This document shows positions 34,355 to 42,397 of a stretch of DNA of 64,000 nucleotides, one piece after another. A program made the position numbers and the translations under genes. The notes beneath the pieces were generated by a model. The model was not told the origin of the DNA and did not search any database. It saw only the letters and a list, made by a program, of their open reading frames with translations. Numbering within the stretch: the stretch's first letter is position 1; the number at the start of each line of letters is the position of its first letter. Source of the stretch: an uncultured Collinsella sp. (GTDB lineage Bacteria > Actinomycetota > Coriobacteriia > Coriobacteriales > Coriobacteriaceae); the NCBI GenBank assembly GCA_959018755.1, contig CAUEMA010000003.1:62001-126000 (forward strand), written 5' to 3'.

Positions 34355-34525
34355 TTACGGCGTTTTACCAAACGCCGTAACTGCTCGACGCTGCGCGGGC
34401 CGCATTTGGACAATCTGACGTTCAACTTTAAGGGCGCGACCAGAAGGTCAGCGCCCTTTCGTTTCACGTCACCTTGTCTCAAATGCGGCCCGCTCGCTGT
34501 CGTTGCCAAAACATCGGCGTTGCCG
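34354..34525. repeat. Structured intergenic element, copy A (possible ncRNA)
   Basis: Hairpin 1: 12-bp perfect stem (34354-34365 / 34370-34381) with loop TACC. A constant 13-nt linker TGCTCGACGCTGC. Helix 2: 14 bp (34395-34408 / 34480-34493). Helix 3: TGACGT / ACGTCA (34416-34421 / 34466-34471). Helix 4: 8 bp (34430-34437 / 34451-34458) closing on GACC-AGAA-GGTC with a bulged A. A constant 3' tail TCGCTGTCG...TGCCAAAACA follows. Copy B at 38679 has the same layout with different helix sequences. Confidence 0.85.
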
Positions 34526-34526
34526 G

Positions 34527-34585
34527 ACTAGTCATTGGGGACGTTCTTGTTTGGCTAGTCATTTAAGAACTTCCCCAACGACTAG
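34527..34585. repeat. TTGGGGACGTTCTT-type palindromic repeat
   Basis: CTAGTCATTGGGGACGTTCTT is inverted as AAGAACTTCCCCAACGACTAG with few mismatches. Confidence 0.8.
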
Positions 34586-34593
34586 CCAGAAAT

Positions 34594-34657
34594 GAGCGTG
34601 GATAATCTCCCGGTTTTGGCCCGTGTGCGGGCCCAAAGTGGGAGATTATCCACGCTC
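34594..34657. repeat. GTGGATAATCTCCC-type palindromic repeat
   Basis: GAGCGTGGATAATCTCCC and its exact inverse form 18-bp arms, with an inner GGCCCG/CGGGCC stem. A short extra half-copy (ATCCACGCTCG) follows near 34677. Sister copy at 58406. Confidence 0.85.
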
Positions 34658-34690
34658 GTTAGATAGGCGTCCAAAAATCCACGCTCGTCG

Positions 34691-35545
34691 CTACTTGAGC
34701 CCGGGCAGGCGGGTGTAGGGGAATGAGCGCTCTAGGAATTCGGAGCAGCGGTCGTAATCTTTGGCGAAGTAGCTGCTGTAGAGCGAATCGAGCACGTATT
34801 GCACGGCGATGTGGCTGGCGAACTGTGTGATGCGATGCGTCATGCTCTCGTGATCACTCACCGTAAGGTAGGCGGCAAAGCCGGGGTGAATGCGAGCGCA
34901 ATAAGGCGTGCCGATGACGATGACCGGGACATGCCGACTGCTGAGGATCGGCAAGATGTCCTTGAGGTTGGGGGCAAGGCCGCTGTAGGAGATGACGATT
35001 GCCGCATGGTCGGGACCCGAGGCGAGCGCCGTTCGCACCTGGGCCTCGACACCGTTGTGGCACGTTGCGCTTTTACCGGCGGAGAGCAGGCGATCTCGGA
35101 ACATTCCCGCTGGATAGAGGTTGTGCGAGCCCGTGTAGATGTCGACCTGTCGGGCGTTCGCGATGAGCTTGGCGGCGTGGTCAAGCTGCGTGGGGTCGAG
35201 CAGCTCCTGCGTTTCGGCCAGCGTAGTCTGGTAGAGCCCCTCCATGCGCTCCATAACCTGCGCAGGGGTGGACGCGGCGTCGAAGGGAAAGTTGATATCC
35301 ACGTCGCGTCGGTTGCCCGATTCGGTTGCCAGGCGGATGAGCTCGACCTTGAGGTCCTTGAAGCCCTCGAGGCCGAGCTTTTTGCAAAACCGGTGCACGC
35401 TCGCAACAGAAACGTTGGTGCGCGCGGCAAATTCCTTGATGGAGAGCCCGCGGACGTCTTCGCCCATGGCAAGGGCCGAGATGCCGAGCTGCTGCTCGGT
35501 GGGGGTGAGGCCCTGCGCCTCGGTGATCTTGCGTTTGATATCCAT
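34691..35545 (-). CDS. RpiR-family transcriptional regulator
   Basis: 284 residues from ATG 35545 (MDIKRKITEAQGL). The N-terminal HTH_6 domain shows LSIKEFAARTNVSVASVHRFCKKLGLEGFKDLK, and the C-terminal SIS domain (about 110-250; VDIYTGSHNLYPAG, AIVISYSGLAPNLKDILPIL) binds a sugar phosphate. It is divergent from a GH1 6-phospho-beta-glucosidase, and paired AAGTGTC boxes lie in the intervening gap and before the other GH1 gene. It probably regulates both in response to a phosphorylated glucoside. GGGAGTT precedes the start. Confidence 0.9.
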   Translation of the reverse strand: MDIKRKITEAQGLTPTEQQLGISALAMGEDVRGLSIKEFAARTNVSVASVHRFCKKLGLEGFKDLKVELIRLATESGNRRDVDINFPFDAASTPAQVMERMEGLYQTTLAETQELLDPTQLDHAAKLIANARQVDIYTGSHNLYPAGMFRDRLLSAGKSATCHNGVEAQVRTALASGPDHAAIVISYSGLAPNLKDILPILSSRHVPVIVIGTPYCARIHPGFAAYLTVSDHESMTHRITQFASHIAVQYVLDSLYSSYFAKDYDRCSEFLERSFPYTRLPGLK

Positions 35546-35610
35546 GCGAACTCCCACACTCGCCAAACCTGCCAAAAAGGGACAGGTTTATTTTGGCACG
35601 TTTCGGTCGG

Positions 35611-35670
35611 TATCAGGAAGTGTCAGGGACGGGGCGGCGGCAGGACTCGAGAACGAAAAGAAGTGTCGGG
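35611..35670. promoter_or_regulatory. Paired AAGTGTC boxes upstream of the second GH1 gene
   Basis: AAGTGTCAGG at 35618 and AAGTGTCGGG at 35661, 43 bp apart. Surrounding bases (TATCA before the first box, GAAAAG before the second, and a GCGATACTCAGCTCA segment near 35706) match the other GH1 promoter too. Confidence 0.6.
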
Positions 35671-35747
35671 CTTGGCGCGCCCGCTTCTGCCCGTCCCGCG
35701 CGTGGGCGATACTCAGCTCATCGATCCGCGATGCAAAGGAGATGCTC

Positions 35748-37196
35748 ATGGCAAACATCAAGTTCCCCGAGGGTTTCTATTGGGGTGGCGCCACCGCCGC
35801 CAACCAGTTTGAGGGCGCTTGGAACGTGGACGGCCGCGGTCCTTCCGTCGACGACCATTTCTTGGGCGGCAGCTACAAGGAGCCGCGTCAGATTACGATC
35901 GATATCGACCCCAACCGCTTCTACCCCAATCATGACGGTATCGATTTCTACCATCACTACGAGGAGGACATCGCGCTGTTCGCTGAGATGGGCTTCAATA
36001 TGTTCCGCATGTCCATCTCCTGGAGCCGTATCTTTCCCAACGGCGACGACGCTGAGCCCAACGAGGCCGGCCTCGCCTTCTACGACCGCGTCTTCGACTG
36101 CCTGCGTGCCCACAATATCGAGCCGCTCGTGACCCTCTCGCACTACGAGATGCCCTATCACCTGGTCGAGAAATACAACGGCTGGGCGAGCCGCGAGCTC
36201 ATCGGTTTCTTTGAGAAGTACTGCCAGACCGTCTTCGACCGCTATCAGGACAAGGTTAAGTTCTGGCTCACCTTCAACGAGATCAACTGCGGTACTCAGG
36301 ATATGGGCAACCTCTTTGAGACCAGCATGATTCAGGGCTTTGAGGGTCCGGCGTCGGCGGTCCACACTACGCCGCAGGCTCGTATGCAGGCGCTGCATCA
36401 CCAGTTTGTCGCCGGCGGCCGCGTCGTGCGCTATGCCCACGAGCATTACCCGCAGTTTAAGATGGGCAACATGGACTGCTTCATCCTTTCCTATGCCGCC
36501 ACGTGCGATCCGGCCGACGTGTTCGCCACGCAGCAGGAGATGAATACCATGAACTGGTACTGCTCCGACGTGCAGGTGCGCGGCAAGTACCCGTTCTATG
36601 CCAAGCGCTTCTGGGCCGAGAACGATGTTGAGCTCGTGATGGAGGACGGCGACCTGCAGGATATCGCCGACGGCAAGGTTGATTTCTACACCTTTAGCTA
36701 CTACATGTCCGGCACCGTGGGCACCCACAAGGACCACGAGATGACCGAGGGCAACATGACCTTTGGCGGCAAGAATCCCTATCTGGAGTCTACCGACTGG
36801 GGCTGGCAGATCGATCCGTTGGGCCTGCGTATCGCCCTCAACGAGATTTACGCCCGCTACGAGATTCCGCTGATGGTGGTCGAGAACGGCATGGGCGCTT
36901 ACGACGAGGTCGAGGAGGACGGCTCCATCCATGACCCGTATCGCATTGCTTACTTGCAGAGCCACATCAAGGCCATGGGCGAGGCCATTGCCGACGGCGT
37001 TGACCTGATTGCCTACACCTGGTGGGGTCCCATCGACCTGGTTTCCGCCGGCACGGGCGAGATACGCAAGCGCTACGGCTTCATCCACGTCGATAAGTAC
37101 GACGACGGCACCGGTACCTACGAGCGCCGCCGCAAGGACAGCTTCTTCGCATACCAGAAGATCATCAAGTCCAACGGTGTCGAGGGTCTGGATTAA
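35748..37196 (+). CDS. GH1 6-phospho-beta-glucosidase (second paralogue)
   Basis: 482 residues. FPEGFYWGGATAANQFEGAW opens the GH1 barrel; acid/base Glu is in LTFNEINCG and the nucleophile in VVENGMG. The C-terminal SAGTGEIRKRYGFIHVD carries the Ser-Lys-Tyr 6-phosphate site. ATG 35748 has AAAGGAG at the best spacing; ATG 35742 is too close. It is divergent from the RpiR gene and upstream of the EIIA-Glc gene, so import, phosphorylation and hydrolysis functions sit together. No PTS permease is adjacent, so it relies on one elsewhere. Confidence 0.93.
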   Translation: MANIKFPEGFYWGGATAANQFEGAWNVDGRGPSVDDHFLGGSYKEPRQITIDIDPNRFYPNHDGIDFYHHYEEDIALFAEMGFNMFRMSISWSRIFPNGDDAEPNEAGLAFYDRVFDCLRAHNIEPLVTLSHYEMPYHLVEKYNGWASRELIGFFEKYCQTVFDRYQDKVKFWLTFNEINCGTQDMGNLFETSMIQGFEGPASAVHTTPQARMQALHHQFVAGGRVVRYAHEHYPQFKMGNMDCFILSYAATCDPADVFATQQEMNTMNWYCSDVQVRGKYPFYAKRFWAENDVELVMEDGDLQDIADGKVDFYTFSYYMSGTVGTHKDHEMTEGNMTFGGKNPYLESTDWGWQIDPLGLRIALNEIYARYEIPLMVVENGMGAYDEVEEDGSIHDPYRIAYLQSHIKAMGEAIADGVDLIAYTWWGPIDLVSAGTGEIRKRYGFIHVDKYDDGTGTYERRRKDSFFAYQKIIKSNGVEGLD

Positions 37197-37347
37197 TCGA
37201 CAATATGAGTGCCACTGGGGAAAAGGTTTTGGGAAGGGCCTAGAAGGGCATGCGATTCGAGCTCTCACCTTAGTATTTTGGCCATTTGGCACTATAATCA
37301 CCATAGGCATGCGCATAACGTTGCGCTTAATCAAGAGGAGAAAACGT

Positions 37348-37884
37348 ATGGGTCTGTTTGATATGTTCAAGAAGAAGGCTGAGCCCGCGGCAGCTGCTGC
37401 TCCGGCCTCCATCTCTGCTTCTGTCGGCGCCGACGTGCTGTGCTCGCCCGTCAAGGGCAAGGTCATCAAGATGGCCGACGTGCCCGATCCCGTCTTTGGT
37501 GGCGAGGTTCTGGGCAAGGGCTGCGCCGTGTGGCCCGAGGACGACCTGGTCTACGCTCCCTGCGACGGCAAGGTGACCGTCACCATGGGTCACGCCGTGG
37601 GTCTGCAGTCCGATAGCGGCATCGAGGTTCTGGTGCACGTTGGCGTCGATACCGTCAACATGAACGGCGACGGCTTCGAGGGCTTCGTCAAGGCCGACGA
37701 CGTCGTGAAGGCCGGCCAGCCCATACTCAAGATCGACCGCGCCAAGATCGCTGCCGCCGGTTACAAGGACTGCGTCGTCGTGGCCGTGTCCAACACTGCC
37801 GAGTTTGCTGACGTCGAGCTCGCCGTCGAGGCCGAGTCTGCCGTCGCCGCCGGTGACGCCATCGTTAAGGTCGTCCGCAAGTAG
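37348..37884 (+). CDS. crr: PTS glucose-type EIIA component
   Basis: 178 residues. An Ala/Pro-rich N-terminal tail precedes the EIIA-Glc domain: SPVKGKVIKMADVPDPVFGGEVLGKG in order, His82 in GHAVGL and the phosphorylated His97 in EVLVHVGVDTV. It passes phosphate from HPr to EIIB domains; the EIIBC at 23748 lacks its own IIA. AAGAGGAG precedes the ATG, and a CTTAGT/TATAAT-like promoter lies near 37269-37300. It may also have an E. coli-like regulatory role, which cannot be judged here. Confidence 0.93.
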   Translation: MGLFDMFKKKAEPAAAAAPASISASVGADVLCSPVKGKVIKMADVPDPVFGGEVLGKGCAVWPEDDLVYAPCDGKVTVTMGHAVGLQSDSGIEVLVHVGVDTVNMNGDGFEGFVKADDVVKAGQPILKIDRAKIAAAGYKDCVVVAVSNTAEFADVELAVEAESAVAAGDAIVKVVRK

Positions 37885-37909
37885 TCTGCGGCATCCAGAA
37901 GATGCACAA

Positions 37910-37942
37910 GGGTGGTCGGGTTATCCGGCCACCCCTTTTTAA
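37910..37942 (+). terminator. Terminator after the EIIA gene
   Basis: GGGTGGTCGGG and CCGGCCACCCC pair around TTAT, followed by TTTTTAAT. Confidence 0.85.
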
Positions 37943-38117
37943 TAGGTTAAGCAGGTGCATTTTATTGCAGGGGGCTTGCTTTACAGGCCGTTCGTTCGTC
38001 AAATTGAGCCGCTTGCGCTTTTGCGACGCAGGGGGTTGGGTCGGGCCGCTAATATGGACTTGCTGTTACGACGTGCGCTGCGCAGGGAACGCGGCGCCGC
38101 TTGTTCGGAGGAATGTC

Positions 38118-38675
38118 ATGAAAAAGAAGCTGCTGCTTGCGCCCCTGATGGCCGCCCTGGTCGCGTGGGTGGTTTTGCTTTCCGGCTGCGGAGGGCCTTC
38201 GGTGGAGGAGCTCATCACCAACGACCTTACGAGCCAGTTCGACGAGATCAAGAACGGCGGCGATGACTTCCTCTCCGGCCTGGAAGAGGCTTCGGGCGAC
38301 GAGTTTGAGCAGCTGGGCATCGATCCCAAGGAGTATGCCAAGAGCTATCTCGAGGGCTTTGATTACAAGATCGGCGATGTGACGGTCGACGAGGACAAGG
38401 GTACCGCGACTGCCGAGGTTACCATCACCTGCAAGTCCATGAACAAGATTGTCGAAGATTTTGCTACTCAGTATCAGGAGAAGGTCGCAGCGCTCGACGA
38501 GCTGCCGTCCGAGGACGACCTGTACAAGATGGCCGGCCAGGTCATGGTCGACGTGACCAAGGCCGCTAAGACCAAGGACACCAAGGTCACCTTTAAGTAT
38601 TCCGCCAACGAGGATAACGAGTGGTCCGCCGACGATTCCGCAACCACCGAGATGATGAATGCGATGATGAGCTAG
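38118..38675 (+). CDS. Predicted lipoprotein
   Basis: 185 residues from ATG 38118, with CGGAGGAA upstream; longer in-frame upstream sequence overlaps the terminator and was rejected. MKKKLLLAPLMAALVAWVVLLSGCGG is a lipoprotein signal with the lipobox LLSGC. The mature part is acidic and helical with a DUF5105-like pattern (EYAKSYLEGFDYKIGDVTVDEDKGTATAEVTITCKSMN in order), as in small secreted lipoproteins of Coriobacteria. Function unknown. The structured element copy B follows its stop by 3 nt. Confidence 0.75.
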   Translation: MKKKLLLAPLMAALVAWVVLLSGCGGPSVEELITNDLTSQFDEIKNGGDDFLSGLEEASGDEFEQLGIDPKEYAKSYLEGFDYKIGDVTVDEDKGTATAEVTITCKSMNKIVEDFATQYQEKVAALDELPSEDDLYKMAGQVMVDVTKAAKTKDTKVTFKYSANEDNEWSADDSATTEMMNAMMS

Positions 38676-38678
38676 TTC

Positions 38679-38850
38679 GTTGCGGCGTTTTACCAAACGC
38701 CGCAACTGCTCGACGCTGCAAGCCCGCCAGAGCGGCAATCTGCCTTTCAACTTCGGCGGCATGACCAGAAGGTCAATGCCGCCTCGTTTCAAGGCGCCTT
38801 GCTCGCTCTGGCGGGCTTTCGCTGTCGCTGCCAAAACAACGGCGTTCCCT
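38679..38850. repeat. Structured intergenic element, copy B (possible ncRNA)
   Basis: Hairpin 1: 12-bp stem (38679-38690 / 38695-38706), loop TACC. Constant linker TGCTCGACGCTGC. Helix 2: 14 bp (38720-38733 / 38805-38818), sequence unrelated to copy A. Helix 3: TGCCTT / AAGGCG (38741-38746 / 38791-38796). Helix 4: 8 bp (38755-38762 / 38776-38783) closing on GACC-AGAA-GGTC with the same bulged A. All linker lengths equal copy A. Same orientation, again directly after a stop codon. Confidence 0.85.
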
Positions 38851-38899
38851 TGGCTGGCTTAAAGTGGCACTTGTGCCTGTGGCGTTGCCATCGCTGTCG

Positions 38900-38956
38900 A
38901 AGGCGGCACTTGGGGACGTTCCTTTTCTGCCGGCAGTCGGGGACATTTCTTTGTTG
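38900..38956. repeat. TTGGGGACGTTCCTTTT-type repeat (degenerate)
   Basis: GCACTTGGGGACGTTCCTTTTCTGCCGGC then AGTCGGGGACATTTCTTTG; same order as 58473-58526. Confidence 0.7.
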
Positions 38957-38965
38957 CGGGGGCAG

Positions 38966-38996
38966 CTAAAAGAGTCCCGTCCCACATTAGCTACCC
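38966..38996. repeat. AGTCCCGTCCCACATTAGCTACC fragment
   Basis: One arm of the repeat seen complete at 5195-5284, including the AGCTAAAAGAG lead-in. A further decayed arm is at 53222-53250. Confidence 0.65.
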
Positions 38997-39013
38997 GTGG
39001 AAGGGATGAGTGG

Positions 39014-39682
39014 TTACTCGCCCAGCACCAGCGCCGCGAGCTCTGCTTGGGTGTCCACCACGTAGTCGGCGCCGGCGGCTTCCAGCTCTGCGCGGCCGCG
39101 GAAGCCCCAGCTGACGCCCGCGCTCTTAAGGCCGGCGTTGTGGCCGGTCAGGATATCGACATTGGAATCGCCCACATAGAGTGTGGTTGCCGGATCGGCA
39201 CCCAGCTCCTCCATCACATGCAGCGTGACGGGTGCTTCGGGCTTGGGTGGAAACGCATCGACACGGCCCTGTACCAGCGCAAAGCGCTCGGAACCAAAAT
39301 ACTTCTCGATAAGCGGAGCCGCCGAGACGTGGTCCTTGTTAGTGAGCACGGCAAGCTGCACACCCGCGGCGCGCAGGCGGTCGAGCATCTCGATCGTGCC
39401 GGCATAGGGGGCAGTGTGGTCCTCCTTGTGCTCGCCATAGTAAGCCCTAAACTCGGCAAGCGTCTGCTCAAACATACGGCTGTCTCCCGCGTACTCGGCG
39501 GGCATAAAGCGTTCAACCAGCTTGAGCATGCCGTTTCCCACCTTGTAGCGGTACTCGTCTACGGCAAACGTGGGCCAGCCGTGCGTCTCGCAGGTATGGT
39601 TGCCGGCGGCCGCCAGGTCCTCGAGCGTGTTGAGGATGGTGCCGTCCAGATCAAAGATCACATGGGAAAAAGCTGCTGCCAT
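39014..39682 (-). CDS. HAD-superfamily phosphatase (phosphoglycolate phosphatase-like)
   Basis: 222 residues from ATG 39682. HAD motif I is VIFDLDGTILN (Asp nucleophile), motif II TNKD, motif III Lys in FPPKPEAPV, motif IV YVGDSNVDI. The small helical cap between motifs I and II (about 20-90) fits the Gph/PgmB group. It releases phosphate from a small sugar phosphate or phosphoglycolate; the exact substrate cannot be assigned. GGGAGC precedes the start. It lies downstream of hypE on the same strand, 125 bp away. Confidence 0.87.
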   Translation of the reverse strand: MAAAFSHVIFDLDGTILNTLEDLAAAGNHTCETHGWPTFAVDEYRYKVGNGMLKLVERFMPAEYAGDSRMFEQTLAEFRAYYGEHKEDHTAPYAGTIEMLDRLRAAGVQLAVLTNKDHVSAAPLIEKYFGSERFALVQGRVDAFPPKPEAPVTLHVMEELGADPATTLYVGDSNVDILTGHNAGLKSAGVSWGFRGRAELEAAGADYVVDTQAELAALVLGE

Positions 39683-39807
39683 GAAAGCTCCCGTCATTGG
39701 CTTTAAAAACGCACCTCATAATACTGGGCTTCCGCGTTGGGCGAGCTTGGAATCTGAACATCTCCAGGGATATCAGGTCGCATCGCGCCGGCCGCAAGCT
39801 TTTGCCG

Positions 39808-40842
39808 TTAGCAAATCCTCGGCAGCTGCTCTCCCACGAGCATGTCGAGGATACGAGTCGAGCCCCAGCCGGTGCGCACGCGCACGGCGGGACGGGCGCC
39901 TGACTCAAGCGGCAGCACGCGACCGATGATGGCGGCATTCTCGCCGCAGCGGGCGGCGCGCATGGCGCTCAGCGCGGCATCGGCCTGCTCGGCCGGCACG
40001 ACGGCGACCATCTTGCCCTCGTTTGCCACCTGCAGCACATCGTAGCCGAGCATTTCGCAGGCGGCCTGCACGTCGGGACGCACGGGCACGGCATCCTCGT
40101 CGACCTCTATGGCAACACCGCTGGCCTGGGCAAACTCGTTGAGTGTGGACGCCAGGCCACCGCGCGTGGGGTCGCGAAAGCAACGCGTGCCGGGCGCTGC
40201 GGCCAAAACGTCGGCAATCAGGTGGTTGAGCGGCGCGGCGTCGCTTTCGATCGTGCTCGAAAACGCCAAGCCCTCGCGTTGGCTCATGATGGCGATGCCG
40301 TGGTCGCCCAGCGTACCCGATACCAGAATGACGTCGCCGGGCTGGCAGTTGGCGCCGCTGAGTGCCACGCCCGCGGGCACCTCGCCCACGCCGGCGGTAT
40401 TGATATAGACGCCGTCGGCCCCGCCGCGCTCGACCACCTTGGTGTCGCCCGTGATTATGGACACGCCCGCCTCGCGCGCCGTTTCGGCCATCGTCTGCAC
40501 AATCTGGCGGAGCTTATCCATGGGATAGCCCTCTTCGAGGATAAAGCCGCACGATAGGTAGCGCACGTTGGCGCCCGAGGTCGCGACATCGTTGACGGTT
40601 CCGCACACGGCGAGGCGGCCGATATTGCCACCGGGGAAGAACTGCGGCGAGACCACAAAGCTGTCGGTCGACATGGCGATGCGCCCGCTCGCGGGCAGCG
40701 CGGCCACGCCGGCATCGTTGCCTTCGAGCAGCTCGGGCGACCCAAAGGCATCCAAAAAGACCTCATCGATGATGCGTTTCATCATCTGACCGCCAGAGCC
40801 GTGGCCCAACAGGACGGTGCTATCGGTGATGCTATGGGACAT
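39808..40842 (-). CDS. hypE: Hydrogenase maturation protein HypE
   Basis: 344 residues. HypE dehydrates the carbamoyl group placed on its C-terminal Cys to make the cyanide ligands of [NiFe] hydrogenase. LLGHGSGGQMM and EGNDAGVAAL form the ATP/metal site, GDTKVVERGGADG is typical, and the protein ends in PRIC, the essential terminal cysteine. ATG 40842 has TTGGAG upstream; a TTG 6 nt earlier is possible. Last gene of the hyp operon. Confidence 0.97.
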   Translation of the reverse strand: MSHSITDSTVLLGHGSGGQMMKRIIDEVFLDAFGSPELLEGNDAGVAALPASGRIAMSTDSFVVSPQFFPGGNIGRLAVCGTVNDVATSGANVRYLSCGFILEEGYPMDKLRQIVQTMAETAREAGVSIITGDTKVVERGGADGVYINTAGVGEVPAGVALSGANCQPGDVILVSGTLGDHGIAIMSQREGLAFSSTIESDAAPLNHLIADVLAAAPGTRCFRDPTRGGLASTLNEFAQASGVAIEVDEDAVPVRPDVQAACEMLGYDVLQVANEGKMVAVVPAEQADAALSAMRAARCGENAAIIGRVLPLESGARPAVRVRTGWGSTRILDMLVGEQLPRIC

Positions 40843-40890
40843 ATCCAAAACTCCAATCGTGGGTGGTGCCGGTGTGCGGGTGCGTCCGGG

Positions 40891-42003
40891 CTAGTTACGG
40901 TAGCGGTAGTACGCCGCACAGCTGCCCTCGGAGCTCACCATGCACGGGCCGACGGGGTGTTCGGGCGTGCAGGTGCGGCCAAAGAGCGGACAGCTGCTCG
41001 GCGTAATGGCCCCGCGCAGCACGTCGCCGCAGCGGCACCCACGCGGCTCGACCGTCTCCTCGACGGGCACGTCAAAGCGGGTACGGGCATCAAAGCGCGA
41101 GAACTCGGGGCGGATGGAAAGGCCCGAGTTGGCAATCGGCCCCAGCCCGCGCCACGTGGTGTCGCACGGCTCAAACACCTGCTCGACCAGCTGGCGCGCC
41201 ACGGGATTGCCGTCGGCATTGACGCCGCGACGGTAGGCGTTGTCGATTGCGGGCCTGTCCTCGACAACCATCTGGACCAGCATGCAGATGCCTTGCAGGA
41301 TATCGACCGGTTCAAATCCCGTGACCACACCCGGGGTATCGAACTCATCGACCAAAAAGCTAAAGGGCGCCAAGCCCGTGATGGTGGCGACGTGGCCCGG
41401 CAGGATGAAGCCGTCGATGGCGGTCTCGGGGTCGTTGGCGATGGCGCGCAACGCCGGCGGCGTGGTCTTGTGGGCGCAATAGACCGAGAAGTTCAAAAGC
41501 CCGCGCGCCTCGGCCTCCAAGATAGCGGCGGCGATGGTGGGCGTTGTGGTCTCAAAGCCCACGCCCATAAAAATGACCGGACGATCGGGGTTTTGCTCGG
41601 CAATGTCGAGCGCGTCGAGCGGGGAGTAGACGATGCGGATGTCGCGCCCTGCCGCCTTTTGCGCAGCGAGCGAGGTGGACGATCCGGGCACGCGCATCAT
41701 GTCGCCAAAGGTGGTGATGATGGCGCCGTCTATGTTGGCGAGCGCGATTGCGTGGTCGATGTCGCGGTTGGCGGTAACGCAGACGGGGCAGCCCGGTCCG
41801 CTCAGCAGCTTGAGCCCGGCCGGCATAATGGAGCGAAAGCCATAGCGGCCGATGCTCACGGTGTGCGTGCCGCAGACTTCCATAAGGTTGATGGTGCGAT
41901 CGCCGACGAGTTCATGGATGCGTTCGATGAGCTCGCGGGCCAGCTTGGAATCGCGAAATGCCGAAAAGTCGATACCGGAGCGAGCCGGCTGTCCGGCCGC
42001 CAC
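40891..42003 (-). CDS. hypD: Hydrogenase maturation protein HypD
   Basis: 370 residues. HypD is the [4Fe-4S] scaffold on which, with HypC, the Fe(CN)2CO centre is built. Motifs: LMEVCGTHT, GPGCPVCVT, FMGVGFETTTPTIA and GFEPVDILQG; the C-terminal Cys cluster (RGCRCGDVLRG, TPSSCPLFGRTCTP) binds the iron-sulfur cluster. The start is GTG 42003, sharing one base with the hypC stop (TAGTG), which implies translational coupling of the two partners. Confidence 0.97.
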   Translation of the reverse strand: MAAGQPARSGIDFSAFRDSKLARELIERIHELVGDRTINLMEVCGTHTVSIGRYGFRSIMPAGLKLLSGPGCPVCVTANRDIDHAIALANIDGAIITTFGDMMRVPGSSTSLAAQKAAGRDIRIVYSPLDALDIAEQNPDRPVIFMGVGFETTTPTIAAAILEAEARGLLNFSVYCAHKTTPPALRAIANDPETAIDGFILPGHVATITGLAPFSFLVDEFDTPGVVTGFEPVDILQGICMLVQMVVEDRPAIDNAYRRGVNADGNPVARQLVEQVFEPCDTTWRGLGPIANSGLSIRPEFSRFDARTRFDVPVEETVEPRGCRCGDVLRGAITPSSCPLFGRTCTPEHPVGPCMVSSEGSCAAYYRYRN

Positions 42004-42263
42004 TAGTATGCCTCGGCCGGGTTGCTGGCCAGCTGGTCTTCTTCGACTAACTCGGTCATGGTATTAACGAGCTCGAGCGTTTCTTGCGCTTCCTGCTCGT
42101 CGACAATCTGGATGCCAAAGCCGGCGTGTACGAGAATATAGTCGCCAACCTGCGCCGTCGGCACGAGTCGCAGCGACACGGGGCGCTCGATGCCCATCAT
42201 GTCGACGGTGGCCTTGAGGTCGTCGTCGCGTTTGACTACTTTGCCGGGAACGGCAAGGCACAT
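42003..42263 (-). CDS. hypC: Hydrogenase maturation chaperone HypC
   Basis: 86 residues. HypC carries the iron centre from HypD to the hydrogenase large subunit. It begins MCLAVPGKVV, with the essential Cys2, followed by the usual OB fold (GDYILVHAGFGIQIVDEQEA). AAAGGGG precedes the start. About 130 bp separate it from hypF. Confidence 0.97.
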   Translation of the reverse strand: MCLAVPGKVVKRDDDLKATVDMMGIERPVSLRLVPTAQVGDYILVHAGFGIQIVDEQEAQETLELVNTMTELVEEDQLASNPAEAY

Positions 42264-42397
42264 ATTGTTCCCCTTTTATACGCTTTGCGCTGGATGGGCG
42301 CTTAATAATCCATCAGTTGATGGTAGCGCTCACGGGGTTTGCGGGCAAACGCGTTACGCCTGTGAGACGGCTGGGCACAGCGGCGTGCGAGGGCGAG

